From Micromonospora sp. C28SCA-DRY-2 (GTDB taxonomy: Bacteria; Actinomycetota; Actinomycetes; Mycobacteriales; Micromonosporaceae), in the NCBI RefSeq assembly GCF_030519475.1, contig NZ_JAUMKD010000007.1:62001-126000 (forward strand): a stretch of DNA of 64,000 bases, in the 5' to 3' direction. Below, in pieces: positions 8,427-16,515 of the stretch. The notes beneath the pieces were generated by a model. That model saw nothing but the letters and a program-made list of their open reading frames with translations. It did no database searches and had not been told where the DNA came from. Every line of letters begins with the position of its first letter. Position 1 is the stretch's first letter. Both the position numbers and the translations under genes were made by a program.

Positions 8427-8963
8427 CTATCCGGCCGCCGGAGCGGTGATCGCCCAGCGCTCGTGGTCCCGCCAGGCCCCGTCGATGTAGAGGTACTCCG
8501 GCGAGTAGCCCTCCAACCGGAAGCCCAGCTTGCGGGCCACCCGGCGGGACGGCTCGTTGCCCGGTTGGATGTTCGCCTCCAGCCGGTGCAGGCCCAGCAC
8601 GGTGAAGGCGTGCTCGATCACCAGGCCGATGCCGGCCGAGGCGTGCCCGGTGCCGCTGTACGGCAGGAACGCGGCGTAGCCGAGGTAGCCGCCGCGCAAC
8701 GCGCCGAGCAGGATGCCGCTGATGTTCACGTACCCGGCGATCGCCCCGCTGGCCCGGTCGCAGATCAGGTAGCCGGCGTGGTCCCGGCGGCGGATCTTCG
8801 CGAGGTACGCGGCGTACGCCGCCGGGTCGGCGGGCGCGGCGAGCCAGGGGTGGTGCAGCTCGCGGCTGCGCCGCGCGGCCGCGATGAACTCGGCCTCGTC
8901 GCCGGGGCGGGGTCGGCGGATGCCGGCCGGGCCGGCGGTGCGCAGATATCTCACGGCGGACAA
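8427..8963 (-). CDS. GNAT acetyltransferase, RimJ/RimL type
   Basis: A 178-residue GNAT protein. The acetyl-CoA-binding region corresponds to GYLGYAAFLPYSGTGHASAGI (about residues 91-111), where Q/RxxGxG is relaxed. The RimJ-type signature LGLHRLEANIQPGNEPSRRVARKLGF (about 123-148, the RLEA..I..N..S..V..KLGF pattern) and the ending GYSPEYLYIDGAWRDHERWAI are clear. RimJ/RimL enzymes acetylate ribosomal protein N-termini, but many paralogues modify other amines, so the substrate is not assigned. Translation may begin at the TTG at 8963 or the GTG at 8954. It converges on the small basic gene. Confidence 0.85.
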   Translation of the reverse strand: MSAVRYLRTAGPAGIRRPRPGDEAEFIAAARRSRELHHPWLAAPADPAAYAAYLAKIRRRDHAGYLICDRASGAIAGYVNISGILLGALRGGYLGYAAFLPYSGTGHASAGIGLVIEHAFTVLGLHRLEANIQPGNEPSRRVARKLGFRLEGYSPEYLYIDGAWRDHERWAITAPAAG

Positions 8964-9058
8964 CTGTGGCCCCCGCTCCGGTCGGCGTCCAGCGGGTTAC
9001 CCGGATCGGCGTCCGGGTGTGCCCGGCGTCACCGGCGCGGCCGTCGCCGGCGCGCCGG

Positions 9059-9424
9059 TCAGGCTCGGCGCTCGACGGTGTAGTGGATGGTCTGGGCGAC
9101 GATCCAGCCCTGCTCGATCACGAACGAGTCCGCCCCGTCGCGGACCCGGGCGCCGTCCGCCTCCGCCGTCCACTCCAGGAACGCCACCCGCCCCTCCACC
9201 AGCCGGTTGGTATACGTGTACCGGCCGCCGGGCAGCTCCTCCTCCAGCAGCCGGGCCAGCTCGCGGACCCCGGCGTGGCCGCGGAACACGCCGCGGCGCT
9301 CCAGCACGACCACGTCCGGCGCGGCGTTGCGCTCCAGATCCTCGGCGAACCGGTGTTCGGCGGCCAGGCGCAGGTGGTCGTCGAAGACCTCCCGCGCCGA
9401 CCGGGCGCGCAGTTCCGCCGTCAT
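9059..9424 (-). CDS. SnoaL/NTF2-like protein
   Basis: A 121-residue cone-shaped alpha+beta fold protein. The pattern FDDHLRLAAEHRFAEDLERN, VVVLERRGVFRGHAGVRELARLL, and VAFLEWTAEADG is typical of SnoaL-like ketosteroid isomerase relatives. These bind small hydrophobic ligands or act as isomerases and cyclases; no catalytic acid pair can be assigned from sequence alone. A GGAGGGAG site precedes the ATG at 9424. No polyketide genes lie nearby, so a stand-alone role is likely. Confidence 0.8.
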   Translation of the reverse strand: MTAELRARSAREVFDDHLRLAAEHRFAEDLERNAAPDVVVLERRGVFRGHAGVRELARLLEEELPGGRYTYTNRLVEGRVAFLEWTAEADGARVRDGADSFVIEQGWIVAQTIHYTVERRA

Positions 9425-9531
9425 GACCGCTCCCTCCGCCGACCTGGCCCGCCGCCCCGATCGTCACCCACCCACCCCCACCCGCACCGCCCAATCCCGC
9501 ATCCCCGCCCCGACCCCGGCGGGGCGGCCGG

Positions 9532-9825
9532 TCAGAGCGGGCCGGGGTGCGGCTGGTCGAGCGGCATCGGCACCTGGAGGTAGGTGCTGCCGCGCAGGTC
9601 CAGCCAGGCCCGGTCGGGCGAGCGGACCAGGCGCAGCATCACCCCGGAGCAGTTCGGGCAGCGCCCGACCAGACCGGGGGCGTGCGAGTAGACCCGCAGC
9701 CCGGCCATCGGGCCGAGCATGCCGCAGTTCTCGCAGCGGCCGCTGGCGGTGCTCAGGTCGACGGCGAACAGCTCGCGCAGCGGGCCGTCGAGCATGTTGC
9801 CGTCCAGGTAGGACATGTCGGTCAT
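9532..9825 (-). CDS. DUF6510-type zinc-ribbon protein
   Basis: A 97-residue protein with two CxxC knuckles: CENCG (about residues 31-35) and CPNCSG (about 57-62). They frame a short beta-rich core and probably bind one zinc or iron ion. It is the last gene of a three-gene operon with the sulfite-oxidase-like protein and the ferredoxin reductase, starting 17 nt after the reductase stop behind GAGGAGG. Proteins of this kind are often encoded beside these oxidoreductases, which suggests an accessory or electron-transfer role; this is inference. Confidence 0.75.
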   Translation of the reverse strand: MTDMSYLDGNMLDGPLRELFAVDLSTASGRCENCGMLGPMAGLRVYSHAPGLVGRCPNCSGVMLRLVRSPDRAWLDLRGSTYLQVPMPLDQPHPGPL

Positions 9826-9841
9826 GGTGCCTCCTCGACGC

Positions 9842-10588
9842 TCAGCCGGTGGGGCCGAACCGTTCGGTCTTCACCCGCCGGCTCTGGTGCCCCAGCCCGA
9901 CCAGCAGGTCCGCCACCGTCTCCACGAACCCGGTGGGGCCGCAGACGTAGCAGAGTGGTTCCAGGTCCGGCGGCCAGCCGTGGCTGTTCACGTCGGCCAG
10001 CCCGATCCGGTGCGGCTCACCCCGCCATCCTGGCGGCGTCTGCCGGGTGTAGACGTACGCCACGTCGAGGCCGAAGTCGTCCCGGGCCCGGCGGCGCAGC
10101 TCGTCGGCGTAGATCACGTCGTCCGGGGTGCGCACCGAGTAGAGCAGCCGGAACGGCGCCCGGTTGCCGGCCGCCCGGCGGGCCCGGATCATCGCCATCA
10201 GCGGCACCACGCCCGACCCGCCGCCGACCAGCAGCACCGGGGCGGTCTCCTCCGGCCGCCAGACGAACCAGCCGCCGACCGGGCCGCGCACCTCGACCGG
10301 GTCACCCTCGGCGTACGTGTCGATCAGGTACGGCGACACCTCGCCGTCCGGCACCCGCTGGACGGTCACCTCGATCCGTGGGCCACCGGTGCCGTCCACC
10401 ACCGGCCCGGCCACCGAGTACGACCGCGCCGCCTGGTAGCCGTCCTCGGCGGTGAGCCGGAGGTCGACGTGCTGCCCGGGCACGTGCCCCGGCCAGTCCG
10501 GCACCTCCAGCACCAGGGTATGCGCGCTCGGCGTCTCGACCCGGCGCTCCACGAGCCGGGCCACCCGCCACCGCAGCGGCGCTGTCAA
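9842..10588 (-). CDS. ferredoxin-reductase-type FAD/NAD oxidoreductase
   Basis: A 248-residue flavoprotein of the FNR superfamily. The FAD-binding motif RSYSVAG (RxYS, about residues 55-61) is followed by the NAD(P)-binding loop VLLVGGGSGVVPLMAM (about 117-132) and the terminal CYVCGPTGFVE (about 206-216). No plant-type 2Fe-2S domain is attached. The start codon appears to be TTG, overlapping the stop of the sulfite-oxidase-like gene (TTGA), which implies coupled translation. It probably supplies or drains electrons for the molybdopterin partner encoded just upstream; direction and physiological donor are unknown. Confidence 0.85.
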   Translation of the reverse strand: MTAPLRWRVARLVERRVETPSAHTLVLEVPDWPGHVPGQHVDLRLTAEDGYQAARSYSVAGPVVDGTGGPRIEVTVQRVPDGEVSPYLIDTYAEGDPVEVRGPVGGWFVWRPEETAPVLLVGGGSGVVPLMAMIRARRAAGNRAPFRLLYSVRTPDDVIYADELRRRARDDFGLDVAYVYTRQTPPGWRGEPHRIGLADVNSHGWPPDLEPLCYVCGPTGFVETVADLLVGLGHQSRRVKTERFGPTG

Positions 10589-11184
10589 TCGCCCTGGTAC
10601 CGCTGCTCACGCCACGGATCCCCGTAGTCGTGGTAGCCGGCGGTCTCCCAGAATCCGGGCTCGTCGGTGGGGGTCAGCCGGATGCCGCGCACCCACTTGG
10701 CCGACTTCCAGAAGTACAGGTGCGGCACCAGCAGCCGGGCCGGCCCGCCGTGTTCGGCGGGCAGCGGGGCGCCCTCGAAGGTGTGCGCCACCCAGGCCCG
10801 CCCGCCGCGCAGGTCGTCCAGCGGCAGGTTGGTGGTGTAGCCGCCGTACGAGTGGGCCTGTACGTAGTGCGCGCCGGTGTCGACGCCGTCGAGCAGGGTG
10901 TCCAGCGAGACGCCCTGCCAGGTGGTGTCCCGCTTGGACCAGCGGGTCACGCAGTGGATGTCCACCGTCGGTGTCTCCTGGGGCAGCGCCATCAGCTCGT
11001 CCCAGCTCCACCGGTACTCGGCGCCGGTCTCGGTGGTGATGACGAACTCCCAGGTGTCCAGCGGCACCTTCGGGGTCGGGCCGGCGGAGAGCACCGGGAA
11101 GTCCTGGGTCAGGTACTGCCCCGGCGGCAGGGCCGGCTCCGCGGAGCGGGGCCGGCCCTGGAAGCCTGGTGACACGATTCCCAC
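10585..11184 (-). CDS. sulfite-oxidase-like (MsrP/YedY-type) molybdopterin oxidoreductase
   Basis: A 199-residue molybdopterin-fold protein. The Mo-coordinating cysteine is in DIHCVTRWSK (Cys at about residue 78). Fold markers follow: WQGVSLDTLLDG, AHSYGGYTTNLPLDDL, and LVPHLYFWKSAKWVRGIRL. It lacks the dimerisation domain of eukaryotic sulfite oxidase and has no Tat signal, so it should act in the cytosol, unlike periplasmic MsrP. First gene of the operon with ferredoxin reductase and DUF6510. The likely reaction is an oxo-transfer to or from a sulfur compound, with the reductase as electron partner; the substrate is not determinable. Confidence 0.85.
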   Translation of the reverse strand: MGIVSPGFQGRPRSAEPALPPGQYLTQDFPVLSAGPTPKVPLDTWEFVITTETGAEYRWSWDELMALPQETPTVDIHCVTRWSKRDTTWQGVSLDTLLDGVDTGAHYVQAHSYGGYTTNLPLDDLRGGRAWVAHTFEGAPLPAEHGGPARLLVPHLYFWKSAKWVRGIRLTPTDEPGFWETAGYHDYGDPWREQRYQGD

Positions 11185-11199
11185 CCGTCAGTCGTACCA

Positions 11200-11221
11200 C
11201 CCCCGGTCGGGCCGCCGGGGG
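11200..11221. terminator. possible terminator after the TerC gene
   Basis: A 7-bp GC stem (11200-11206 with 11215-11221) with an 8-nt loop, between the TerC stop and the start of the downstream oxidoreductase operon on the same strand. It is weaker than the other hairpins in this window. Confidence 0.35.
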
Positions 11222-11256
11222 CGGTCGGGCGGAGCCGACCGGGCCGGGTGACCCGC

Positions 11257-12273
11257 TCAGCGCCGCTCGGCGACGACCTCCCGCTCCCCGGCCACGGTGC
11301 GGGTGGCCCGCAGGCTGGTGATGGTGACCACCACCAGCACCGCGATGATCACGCCGAGCGAGGCCAGGGTGGGGATCTCCGGCACGCCCTTCCAGATGCC
11401 GTGCGCCCAGTGCAGGGCGAGCTTGACGCCGATGAAGGCCAGGATGACGGCCAGGCCGTAGGTGAGGTGGACCAGCCGGCTCAGCGCGGCGTGCAGCACG
11501 AAGTAGAGCGCCCGCAGGCCGAGCAGGGCGAACGCGTTGGTCGCGAAGACCAGGTACGGGTCCTCGGTGATGCCGTAGACGGCCGGCACCGAGTCGACGG
11601 CGAAGACCACGTCGGTGGCGAGCACCGCGACCACCACGAGGGCGAGCGGGGTCAGCGTCCGCCGGCCGTGCTCCCGGATGGTCATCCGGGTGCCGTGGTA
11701 GTCGTCGGTCACCGGCATGAACCGGCGCAGCAGCCGCACCGAGCGCATCTTGTTGATGTCCACCTCCTGCTGGTGGCCGGAGACGGCGTCGCGCAGCAGC
11801 TTGATCGCGGTGACGATCAGGATCGCGGCGAAGAGCAGGAAGGCGAAGTCGAGGGTCTGCAGGGCGGCGGCGCCGAGCGCGATGAAGATCGCCCGGAGCA
11901 CCAGCGCGCCGGCGATGCCGTAGAGCAGGACCCGCTGGGCGAGGACCGCGGGCACCGCGAACGCGGCCAGCAGCAGCATGAAGACGAAGAGGTTGTCGAC
12001 CGAGAGCGACTTCTCCACCAGGTAACCGGTGAGGTAGTCGATGCCCTGCTGGGAGCCGTAGCGGCCCCAGACCCAGACGCCGAAGGCGAGCGGGAGGGCG
12101 ATGTAGAAGGCCGACCAGCCCAGTGCCTCGCGCAGCGACACCTCGTGCGGGCGGCGGGTGACGAGGAAGTCCAGCACCAGCAGCGCGAGCACGCCGACGA
12201 TCGTGACGCCCCACAGCGTCGGGGTGCCGACCGACTGGATCTCAGCCGCAGCAAGGTATGACGAACCGGACAT
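11257..12273 (-). CDS. TerC family membrane protein (probable metal exporter)
   Basis: A 338-residue polytopic protein with about eight to nine membrane segments. The family signatures are the acidic intramembrane motifs: SVDNLFVFMLLL (about residues 90-101) and DVVFAVDSVPAVYGI (about 201-215), followed by NAFALLGLRALYFVL. TerC-family members Alx and MeeF/MeeY export manganese, and the upstream manganese riboswitch strongly supports that role here. The ATG at 12273 has a GGAGG site four bases away that can be partly paired in a leader hairpin. Monocistronic. Older tellurite-resistance naming is misleading. Confidence 0.9.
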   Translation of the reverse strand: MSGSSYLAAAEIQSVGTPTLWGVTIVGVLALLVLDFLVTRRPHEVSLREALGWSAFYIALPLAFGVWVWGRYGSQQGIDYLTGYLVEKSLSVDNLFVFMLLLAAFAVPAVLAQRVLLYGIAGALVLRAIFIALGAAALQTLDFAFLLFAAILIVTAIKLLRDAVSGHQQEVDINKMRSVRLLRRFMPVTDDYHGTRMTIREHGRRTLTPLALVVVAVLATDVVFAVDSVPAVYGITEDPYLVFATNAFALLGLRALYFVLHAALSRLVHLTYGLAVILAFIGVKLALHWAHGIWKGVPEIPTLASLGVIIAVLVVVTITSLRATRTVAGEREVVAERR

Positions 12274-12277
12274 GGAG

Positions 12278-12306
12278 CCTCCTCGAACACCGTGACATGT
12301 TCGAGG
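12278..12306 (-). promoter_or_regulatory. SD-sequestering hairpin of the TerC leader
   Basis: On the transcript, CCUCGAACA (from 12306 to 12298) can pair perfectly with UGUUCGAGG (12289 to 12281) around an 8-nt loop. The second arm runs into the GGAGG ribosome site (12282-12278). The CCUCG part is also the 3' strand of riboswitch helix P1, so the two pairings exclude each other. This predicts translation on when metal is bound. Confidence 0.6.
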
Positions 12307-12400
12307 TCTCCTTCACCCACCTTTCGTGGGCAACCACCCGAGGCGCGCTCCGGGGCCCGCCGTACTGACCGGAATGGTTCGTGGGAAGTACTCCCCTCGT
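12300..12400 (-). ncRNA. yybP-ykoY manganese riboswitch
   Basis: Read on the minus strand, the leader contains the conserved blocks of this class in the right order: GGGGAGTA after the P1 strand CGAG, then GGTCAGTAC in the middle arm, a stem-loop CCCAC-GAAAG-GTGGG, and GAAGGAGACCTCG closing P1. These are the two loop regions that meet to bind Mn2+ in solved structures. It lies directly upstream of a TerC gene, a standard target. Boundaries are approximate. Confidence 0.85.
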
Positions 12401-12407
12401 GGCGACA

Positions 12408-12437
12408 AGGTTAGGCCAGGCTGATTCCGCGCGCCAA
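12408..12437 (-). promoter_or_regulatory. promoter of the riboswitch-TerC unit
   Basis: Minus-strand -35 TTGGCG (12437-12432), 18-bp spacer and -10 TAACCT (12413-12408). The predicted start near 12401 begins the RNA at the base of the riboswitch P1 helix, which supports the call. Confidence 0.5.
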
Positions 12438-12458
12438 GCGGCACCCCGGTGGGCGGGA

Positions 12459-13448
12459 TCAGCGGGCGGTGATCGCGGCCAGGACCCGGTCGACGGCCAG
12501 GTCGGCCATGCAGGCCGGACCGGCCGGGTCCAGCGGGCAGCGCGCCGCCCACCAGCAGGGCTGTTCGGTGATCGCGGTGGGCCGACGGTGCTCGCACCCG
12601 GGCAGTCCCTGCAGGTCGATCCCGCCGATGCCGTACCGCCGGGCGTCGGTGGGGCCGAAGAGGGCGACCGTGGCCGCGCCCGCGGCGGCGGCGAGCCGCA
12701 CCGGCCCGGTGTCCGGGCCGACCACCACGCCGCCCCGGCGGGCGACGGCGGCGAACTGCCCGGCCAGGGTGGGCAGGTCGGCGCGGGGCAGCGGAACGCC
12801 GAGCGGGTCCTCGGCGGGCACCGGCCCGACGGTCAGCACCGGGTGCCCGCGCCGGGCCAGCTGGTCGGACAGCCGCCGCCAGTGCGGGTCCGGCCAGCGC
12901 TTCACCGCCATGCCCGCGTCGGTGACCAGCACCACCGGCGGCGCCGGCGGGTCACCGACCAGCCGGTCGACGACCCGCTCCCCGGCCGCGCGGGCGGCGC
13001 CGGGGACGTGCACCCGGGGCCGGGCGGCCCGGTCCGCCGCGTCCAGCAGCCCCTCGGCGTGCAGGATCTCCAGGTAGCGCTCGCCGACCGGCTGGTCCGG
13101 CGGGGGTTGGCGCCACAGGTTGGTCACCGCACGGGTCGCCGCCGCCGACAGCAGCTCCGGGATGCCGTCGTAACGGGTGGTGCTGACCGCCAGGTCGGGG
13201 CGGCGCTCGGCGAGCGCCGCGACCACCGCCTCCCGCTCCGCTCCCGGCCGGCCGTGCCGTGGCGTACACACCTCGGTGACCGCCGGGTCGGCGCGCACCA
13301 GGTCCGCCCCCGGCTCGTGGGTGAGCAGCCGGATCCGGGCGCCCGGGTGGCGGCGGGCCAGCCCGTGCACCGCCGGCAGCAACATCACCAGGTCGCCGAT
13401 CCCGCCGAGCAGGTCGACCACCAGGATGTCCGGCCCCCGGTCAGGCAC
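12459..13448 (-). CDS. glycosyltransferase family 9 (heptosyltransferase-like)
   Basis: A 329-residue GT-B enzyme. The N-terminus DILVVDLLGGIGDLVMLLPA (about residues 7-26) is the GT9 signature loop, and VVGPDTGPVRLAAAAGAATVALFGPTD (about 241-267) is the donor-site segment. Family members transfer ADP-heptose or related sugars in lipopolysaccharide assembly; Gram-positive members act on other glycans or secondary metabolites, so the donor is not assigned. The GTG start overlaps the stop of the GT4 gene by 8 bp, so the two are translated together and probably act on the same glycan. Three cysteines near the C-terminus (CEHRR, CWWAARC) are unusual for the core fold. Confidence 0.85.
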   Translation of the reverse strand: MPDRGPDILVVDLLGGIGDLVMLLPAVHGLARRHPGARIRLLTHEPGADLVRADPAVTEVCTPRHGRPGAEREAVVAALAERRPDLAVSTTRYDGIPELLSAAATRAVTNLWRQPPPDQPVGERYLEILHAEGLLDAADRAARPRVHVPGAARAAGERVVDRLVGDPPAPPVVLVTDAGMAVKRWPDPHWRRLSDQLARRGHPVLTVGPVPAEDPLGVPLPRADLPTLAGQFAAVARRGGVVVGPDTGPVRLAAAAGAATVALFGPTDARRYGIGGIDLQGLPGCEHRRPTAITEQPCWWAARCPLDPAGPACMADLAVDRVLAAITAR

Positions 13449-14613
13449 CGGCGCCCGCCAGGGTCCGCCGGTAGAGGTCGCGGTGCGCGGCGGCCACCCG
13501 CGGCCAGGAGTACGCGGCGGCGAAGGCCCGGCCGCGCTCGGCGAGCCGCCGGCGCAGCACCGGGTCGGCGAGCAGCTTGCCGACCGTACGGGCGACGGCG
13601 GCGGCGTCCCGGCGCTCCCGGATGACCGCCACGGCGCCGCTGCGCCCGAGTTCGCCGTCGCCGGATTCGGGCAGGGTCACCGCGGTCGGCAGGCCGTGGG
13701 CGAGCGCGGCCAGCAGCGCCCCGCTCTTCGTGCTCACGCCGGCGGTGAACGGCAGCACCGCCACGTCGGCGGCGTGCAGGGCGGCGGAGACCCGCTCGGC
13801 GGGCAGGTGGCCGGTGAAGGTGACCGCGTCGGCGACGCCGTGCCTCCCGGCGAGGGCGGTCAGTTCCGCCCGGAACGCGCGCGCCTCGGGCTCGGGCAGT
13901 GCCTGGGCGGTGAACCCGCCCACCACCAGCAGTCGCAGGTCGGGGTGGTCGCGGCGGAGCGCGGGCAACGCCTCGATCAGGTAGCGCACGCCCTTGACCG
14001 GGTGCACGAAGCCGAAGAACACCAGCACCGGCGTACCCTCGGGCAGGCCCAGCTCCGCGCGCAGCCGGTGCCCGGCGGTGGGTGCGCCCACCTGGTCGGC
14101 GACGTTCGGGGCGAGCGGGATCTGCGCGGCGTCGCGCCCGGTGCGGGCCCGCAGCACCGCGGCGTGACCGGGGTTGGTGACGATCACCGCGGCGCTGGCC
14201 GGCACCAGCCGGCCCGACTCCCGGTCCCAGCGGCGGGTCCGCTCCACCGCCGACCAGAGGCGGGCGGGCAGCCAGCCGGGCCAGGCCCACGAGCCGTACT
14301 CGTGCAGGGTGGTGACCAGCGGAACGGTCCGGGGCAGCCGCAGTGGCAGCAGCCCGGGTTGCCCGGAGAAGCGGTACGCCGCCGGCGCGAACTGCACGTG
14401 CACCAGGTCCGGGGCCAGCCGGCGGACCGCGCGGGCGGCCCGGGTGGTGGCGCTCGCCCAGCCGTCGCCGTCCGGCCGCACCGGCACGCCGGTGGCCTCG
14501 ACCCCGACGTCGGGCAGCGCGGCCAGCAGGTGCCGCACGTAGTCGCTCACCCCGTCGTGTTCCGGTGACCCCGGGCCGTGCAGCATGGCCACCCTGATCC
14601 GGTCGTCGACCAC
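13441..14613 (-). CDS. glycosyltransferase family 4
   Basis: A 390-residue GT-B enzyme. The acceptor domain begins VAMLHGPGSPEHDGVSDYV. The donor domain shows VLVFFGFVHPVKGVRYLIEALP (the FxGxxxxxKG pattern, about residue 200), then DAVTFTGHLPAERVSAALHAADVAVLPF and STKSGALLAALAHGLPTA, the usual E/S-G-x-x-x-x-E region with the first acid replaced by serine. The GTG at 14613 is chosen because GGGGAGG lies just upstream; a longer frame would add a low-complexity arginine-rich extension. It is the first gene of a pair with GT9. Cytosolic or membrane-associated glycan assembly is likely; the product is unknown. Confidence 0.85.
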   Translation of the reverse strand: MVDDRIRVAMLHGPGSPEHDGVSDYVRHLLAALPDVGVEATGVPVRPDGDGWASATTRAARAVRRLAPDLVHVQFAPAAYRFSGQPGLLPLRLPRTVPLVTTLHEYGSWAWPGWLPARLWSAVERTRRWDRESGRLVPASAAVIVTNPGHAAVLRARTGRDAAQIPLAPNVADQVGAPTAGHRLRAELGLPEGTPVLVFFGFVHPVKGVRYLIEALPALRRDHPDLRLLVVGGFTAQALPEPEARAFRAELTALAGRHGVADAVTFTGHLPAERVSAALHAADVAVLPFTAGVSTKSGALLAALAHGLPTAVTLPESGDGELGRSGAVAVIRERRDAAAVARTVGKLLADPVLRRRLAERGRAFAAAYSWPRVAAAHRDLYRRTLAGAGA

Positions 14614-14761
14614 GCCGCCTCCCCGCCTGCGCCGGAGCCCGCCCGGGCGGCAGCCGGCTGCCCGGCCCCGCACGCCTTCTGCCCGCACCGGGGCCCGCCC
14701 GGACCGGAGGCGGATTCCCGGCCCCTTACGGCGCAAACCCGCCAGCGCCTATCGTGGCCCG

Positions 14762-15928
14762 ATGACCGAGGACGTCCCGGCCGGCCCGCTCGCCGGCGTA
14801 CGGGTGGTGGAGCTGGCCGGCATCGGGCCGGGCCCGTTCGCCGCGATGATGCTGGCCGACCTGGGTGCCGACGTGGTCCGGGTGGACCGGGTCGCCGAGG
14901 TGGACCCGGCCGCCTTCGGCACCCCGCACCCGGACCTGCTCAACCGGGGTCGCCGCTCGATCGCCGTCGACCTGAAGTCCGCCGGCGGCCGGGAGGTGGT
15001 GCTCGCCCTGGTGGCCGGCGCGGACGCGCTGATCGAGGGCTTCCGGCCGGGGGTGACCGAGCGGCTGGGCATCGGTCCGGCGCACTGCCTGGCGGCGAAC
15101 CCCCGGCTGGTCTACGGGCGGATGACCGGCTGGGGGCAGGACGGGCCGGTCGCCCCGTACGCCGGGCACGACATCGACTACCTGGCGCTGACCGGGGCGC
15201 TGCACGGCATCGGCCGGGCCGGCGAGCGCCCGGTGCCGCCGATGAACCTGCTCGGCGACTTCGGCGGCGGCGGGATGATGCTCGCCCTCGGCCTGGTCGC
15301 CGCCCTGTACGCGGTCCGCGGCGGCGCCACCGGCCAGGTCGTCGACGCGGCCATCGTGGACGGCGTGGCGGTGCTCAGCACCCAGATCCACGCGCTGCGG
15401 CGGCTCGGCATGTGGCAGGACCCGCGCGGGGTGAACCTGCTCGACGGCGGGGCGCCCTTCTACGACACCTACGAGTGCGCCGACGGTAAGTACCTGGCGG
15501 TCGGCGCGCTGGAGCCGAAGTTCTACGACGAACTGGTGCGCCGCACCGGTTTCCCGCTGCACCCGGACGAGGCGCTGGACCGTACCGACCCGGCGAACTG
15601 GCCGGCGCTGCGGGCGGCCTGGGCGCGGCTGTTCCGCACCCGCAGCCGGGACGAGTGGACCGCGCTGCTCGGCGCCTCGGACGCCTGCGTGGCCCCGGTG
15701 CTGGACTGGCGGGAGGCGCCGGAGCACCCGCACCTGGCCGCGCGGCGCACCTTCGTGGAGCGGGACGGGGTGACCCAGCCGGCGCCGGCGCCCCGGTTCT
15801 CCGGCACCCCGACGGCGCTGCGCCGGCCGCCGCCGCAGCCCGGCGAGCACACCGACGAGGTGCTGGTCGAGGCGGGCTTCGACGCGCTCCGGATCGCCGA
15901 CCTGCGGGCGACCGGCGCGATCGCCTGA
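14762..15928 (+). CDS. CoA-transferase family III, alpha-methylacyl-CoA racemase-like
   Basis: A 388-residue protein. VRVVELAGIGPGPFAAMMLADLGADVVRVDR (about residues 14-44) and the CoA-binding GRRSIAVDLKSAGGR match alpha-methylacyl-CoA racemase. The racemase catalytic pair is plausible: His in YAGHDIDYLALTGAL (about 138-152) and Asp/Glu in FYDTYECADGKYLAVGALEPKFY (about 234-256). The enzyme would invert the 2-methyl centre of branched acyl-CoAs before beta-oxidation. Family III CoA transferases proper share the fold, so substrate-level function is a family inference. The ATG at 14762 fits the conserved N-terminus. The gene stands alone and divergent from the glycosyltransferase pair. Confidence 0.85.
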   Translation: MTEDVPAGPLAGVRVVELAGIGPGPFAAMMLADLGADVVRVDRVAEVDPAAFGTPHPDLLNRGRRSIAVDLKSAGGREVVLALVAGADALIEGFRPGVTERLGIGPAHCLAANPRLVYGRMTGWGQDGPVAPYAGHDIDYLALTGALHGIGRAGERPVPPMNLLGDFGGGGMMLALGLVAALYAVRGGATGQVVDAAIVDGVAVLSTQIHALRRLGMWQDPRGVNLLDGGAPFYDTYECADGKYLAVGALEPKFYDELVRRTGFPLHPDEALDRTDPANWPALRAAWARLFRTRSRDEWTALLGASDACVAPVLDWREAPEHPHLAARRTFVERDGVTQPAPAPRFSGTPTALRRPPPQPGEHTDEVLVEAGFDALRIADLRATGAIA

Positions 15929-15986
15929 CCGCGGCCCACCTCCCTGGTCGCACCGCGCCCCCCGGCCGCGCCGGCCCACCGTCGTT

Positions 15987-16028
15987 CGGGTGCATCTGTG
16001 GTCGCTGGAACGACAACGGATGCACCCG
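15987..16028. repeat. long imperfect hairpin between convergent genes
   Basis: Arms 15987-16004 and 16011-16028 pair over 18 positions with one G-T wobble and one mismatch, leaving the loop CTGGAA. It may simply terminate both flanking genes. The arm sequence (GTGCATC..GT.GTCG) is less GC-rich than the other terminators here, so it could also be a copy of a dispersed palindromic repeat. Confidence 0.55.
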
Positions 16029-16079
16029 GTCCCGCGCAGGCGACCGGCGGCGGTGCGACCGGGCCGGCGGGCCGGCCGG

Positions 16080-16490
16080 TCAGGAGCGGCGCAGTGTCGC
16101 GCCGGGGGCCATCGCCGGCTCGACCAGGTCGCGGTAGTCGCGCGGCAGTTGGGCCGCGACGTCGTCGAACTCGCCACCGCTGATCGCCTCGCGGAGGGTG
16201 ACGAAGACCGCCCGCGCGCCGTCCCGGGCGGCCGCCTCGTCGACGCCGGCGCGCAGCGCGACCCGGGCGACGAACTCGGCGCCGCCGAACCGGTCCGCCG
16301 ACTCGGTACGCGGGCTCGGCTTGAGCACCAGCTGGAGCGGCTTGGGCAGCTGCACGGCCAGGTCCAGCACCTCGCCACCGGTCAGCCGCTCGGCGAGCGT
16401 CTCCAGGGTGGCCCGGGTCAGCGCGACGGCCCGCTCGGACGGGGTGCGGGTGCGCTGGGCGACCTGGTCGATGAAGGTGTCGTAGTTCAT
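16080..16490 (-). CDS. DUF2267 domain protein
   Basis: A 136-residue all-helical protein. The family start MNYDTFIDQVAQRTR leads two similar repeats: TRATLETLAERLTGGEVLDLAVQLPKPL and VFVTLREAISGGEFDDVAAQLPRDYRDL. DUF2267 proteins are common in actinobacteria and often accompany stress genes; their molecular role is not established. A GGGAG site precedes the ATG at 16490. Two stress-sigma-type promoters in a tandem duplication lie 30-86 bp upstream, so induction by osmotic or general stress is likely. Confidence 0.85.
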   Translation of the reverse strand: MNYDTFIDQVAQRTRTPSERAVALTRATLETLAERLTGGEVLDLAVQLPKPLQLVLKPSPRTESADRFGGAEFVARVALRAGVDEAAARDGARAVFVTLREAISGGEFDDVAAQLPRDYRDLVEPAMAPGATLRRS

Positions 16491-16515
16491 CGCGTGCTCC
16501 CTCGGCTCGGTGCGT

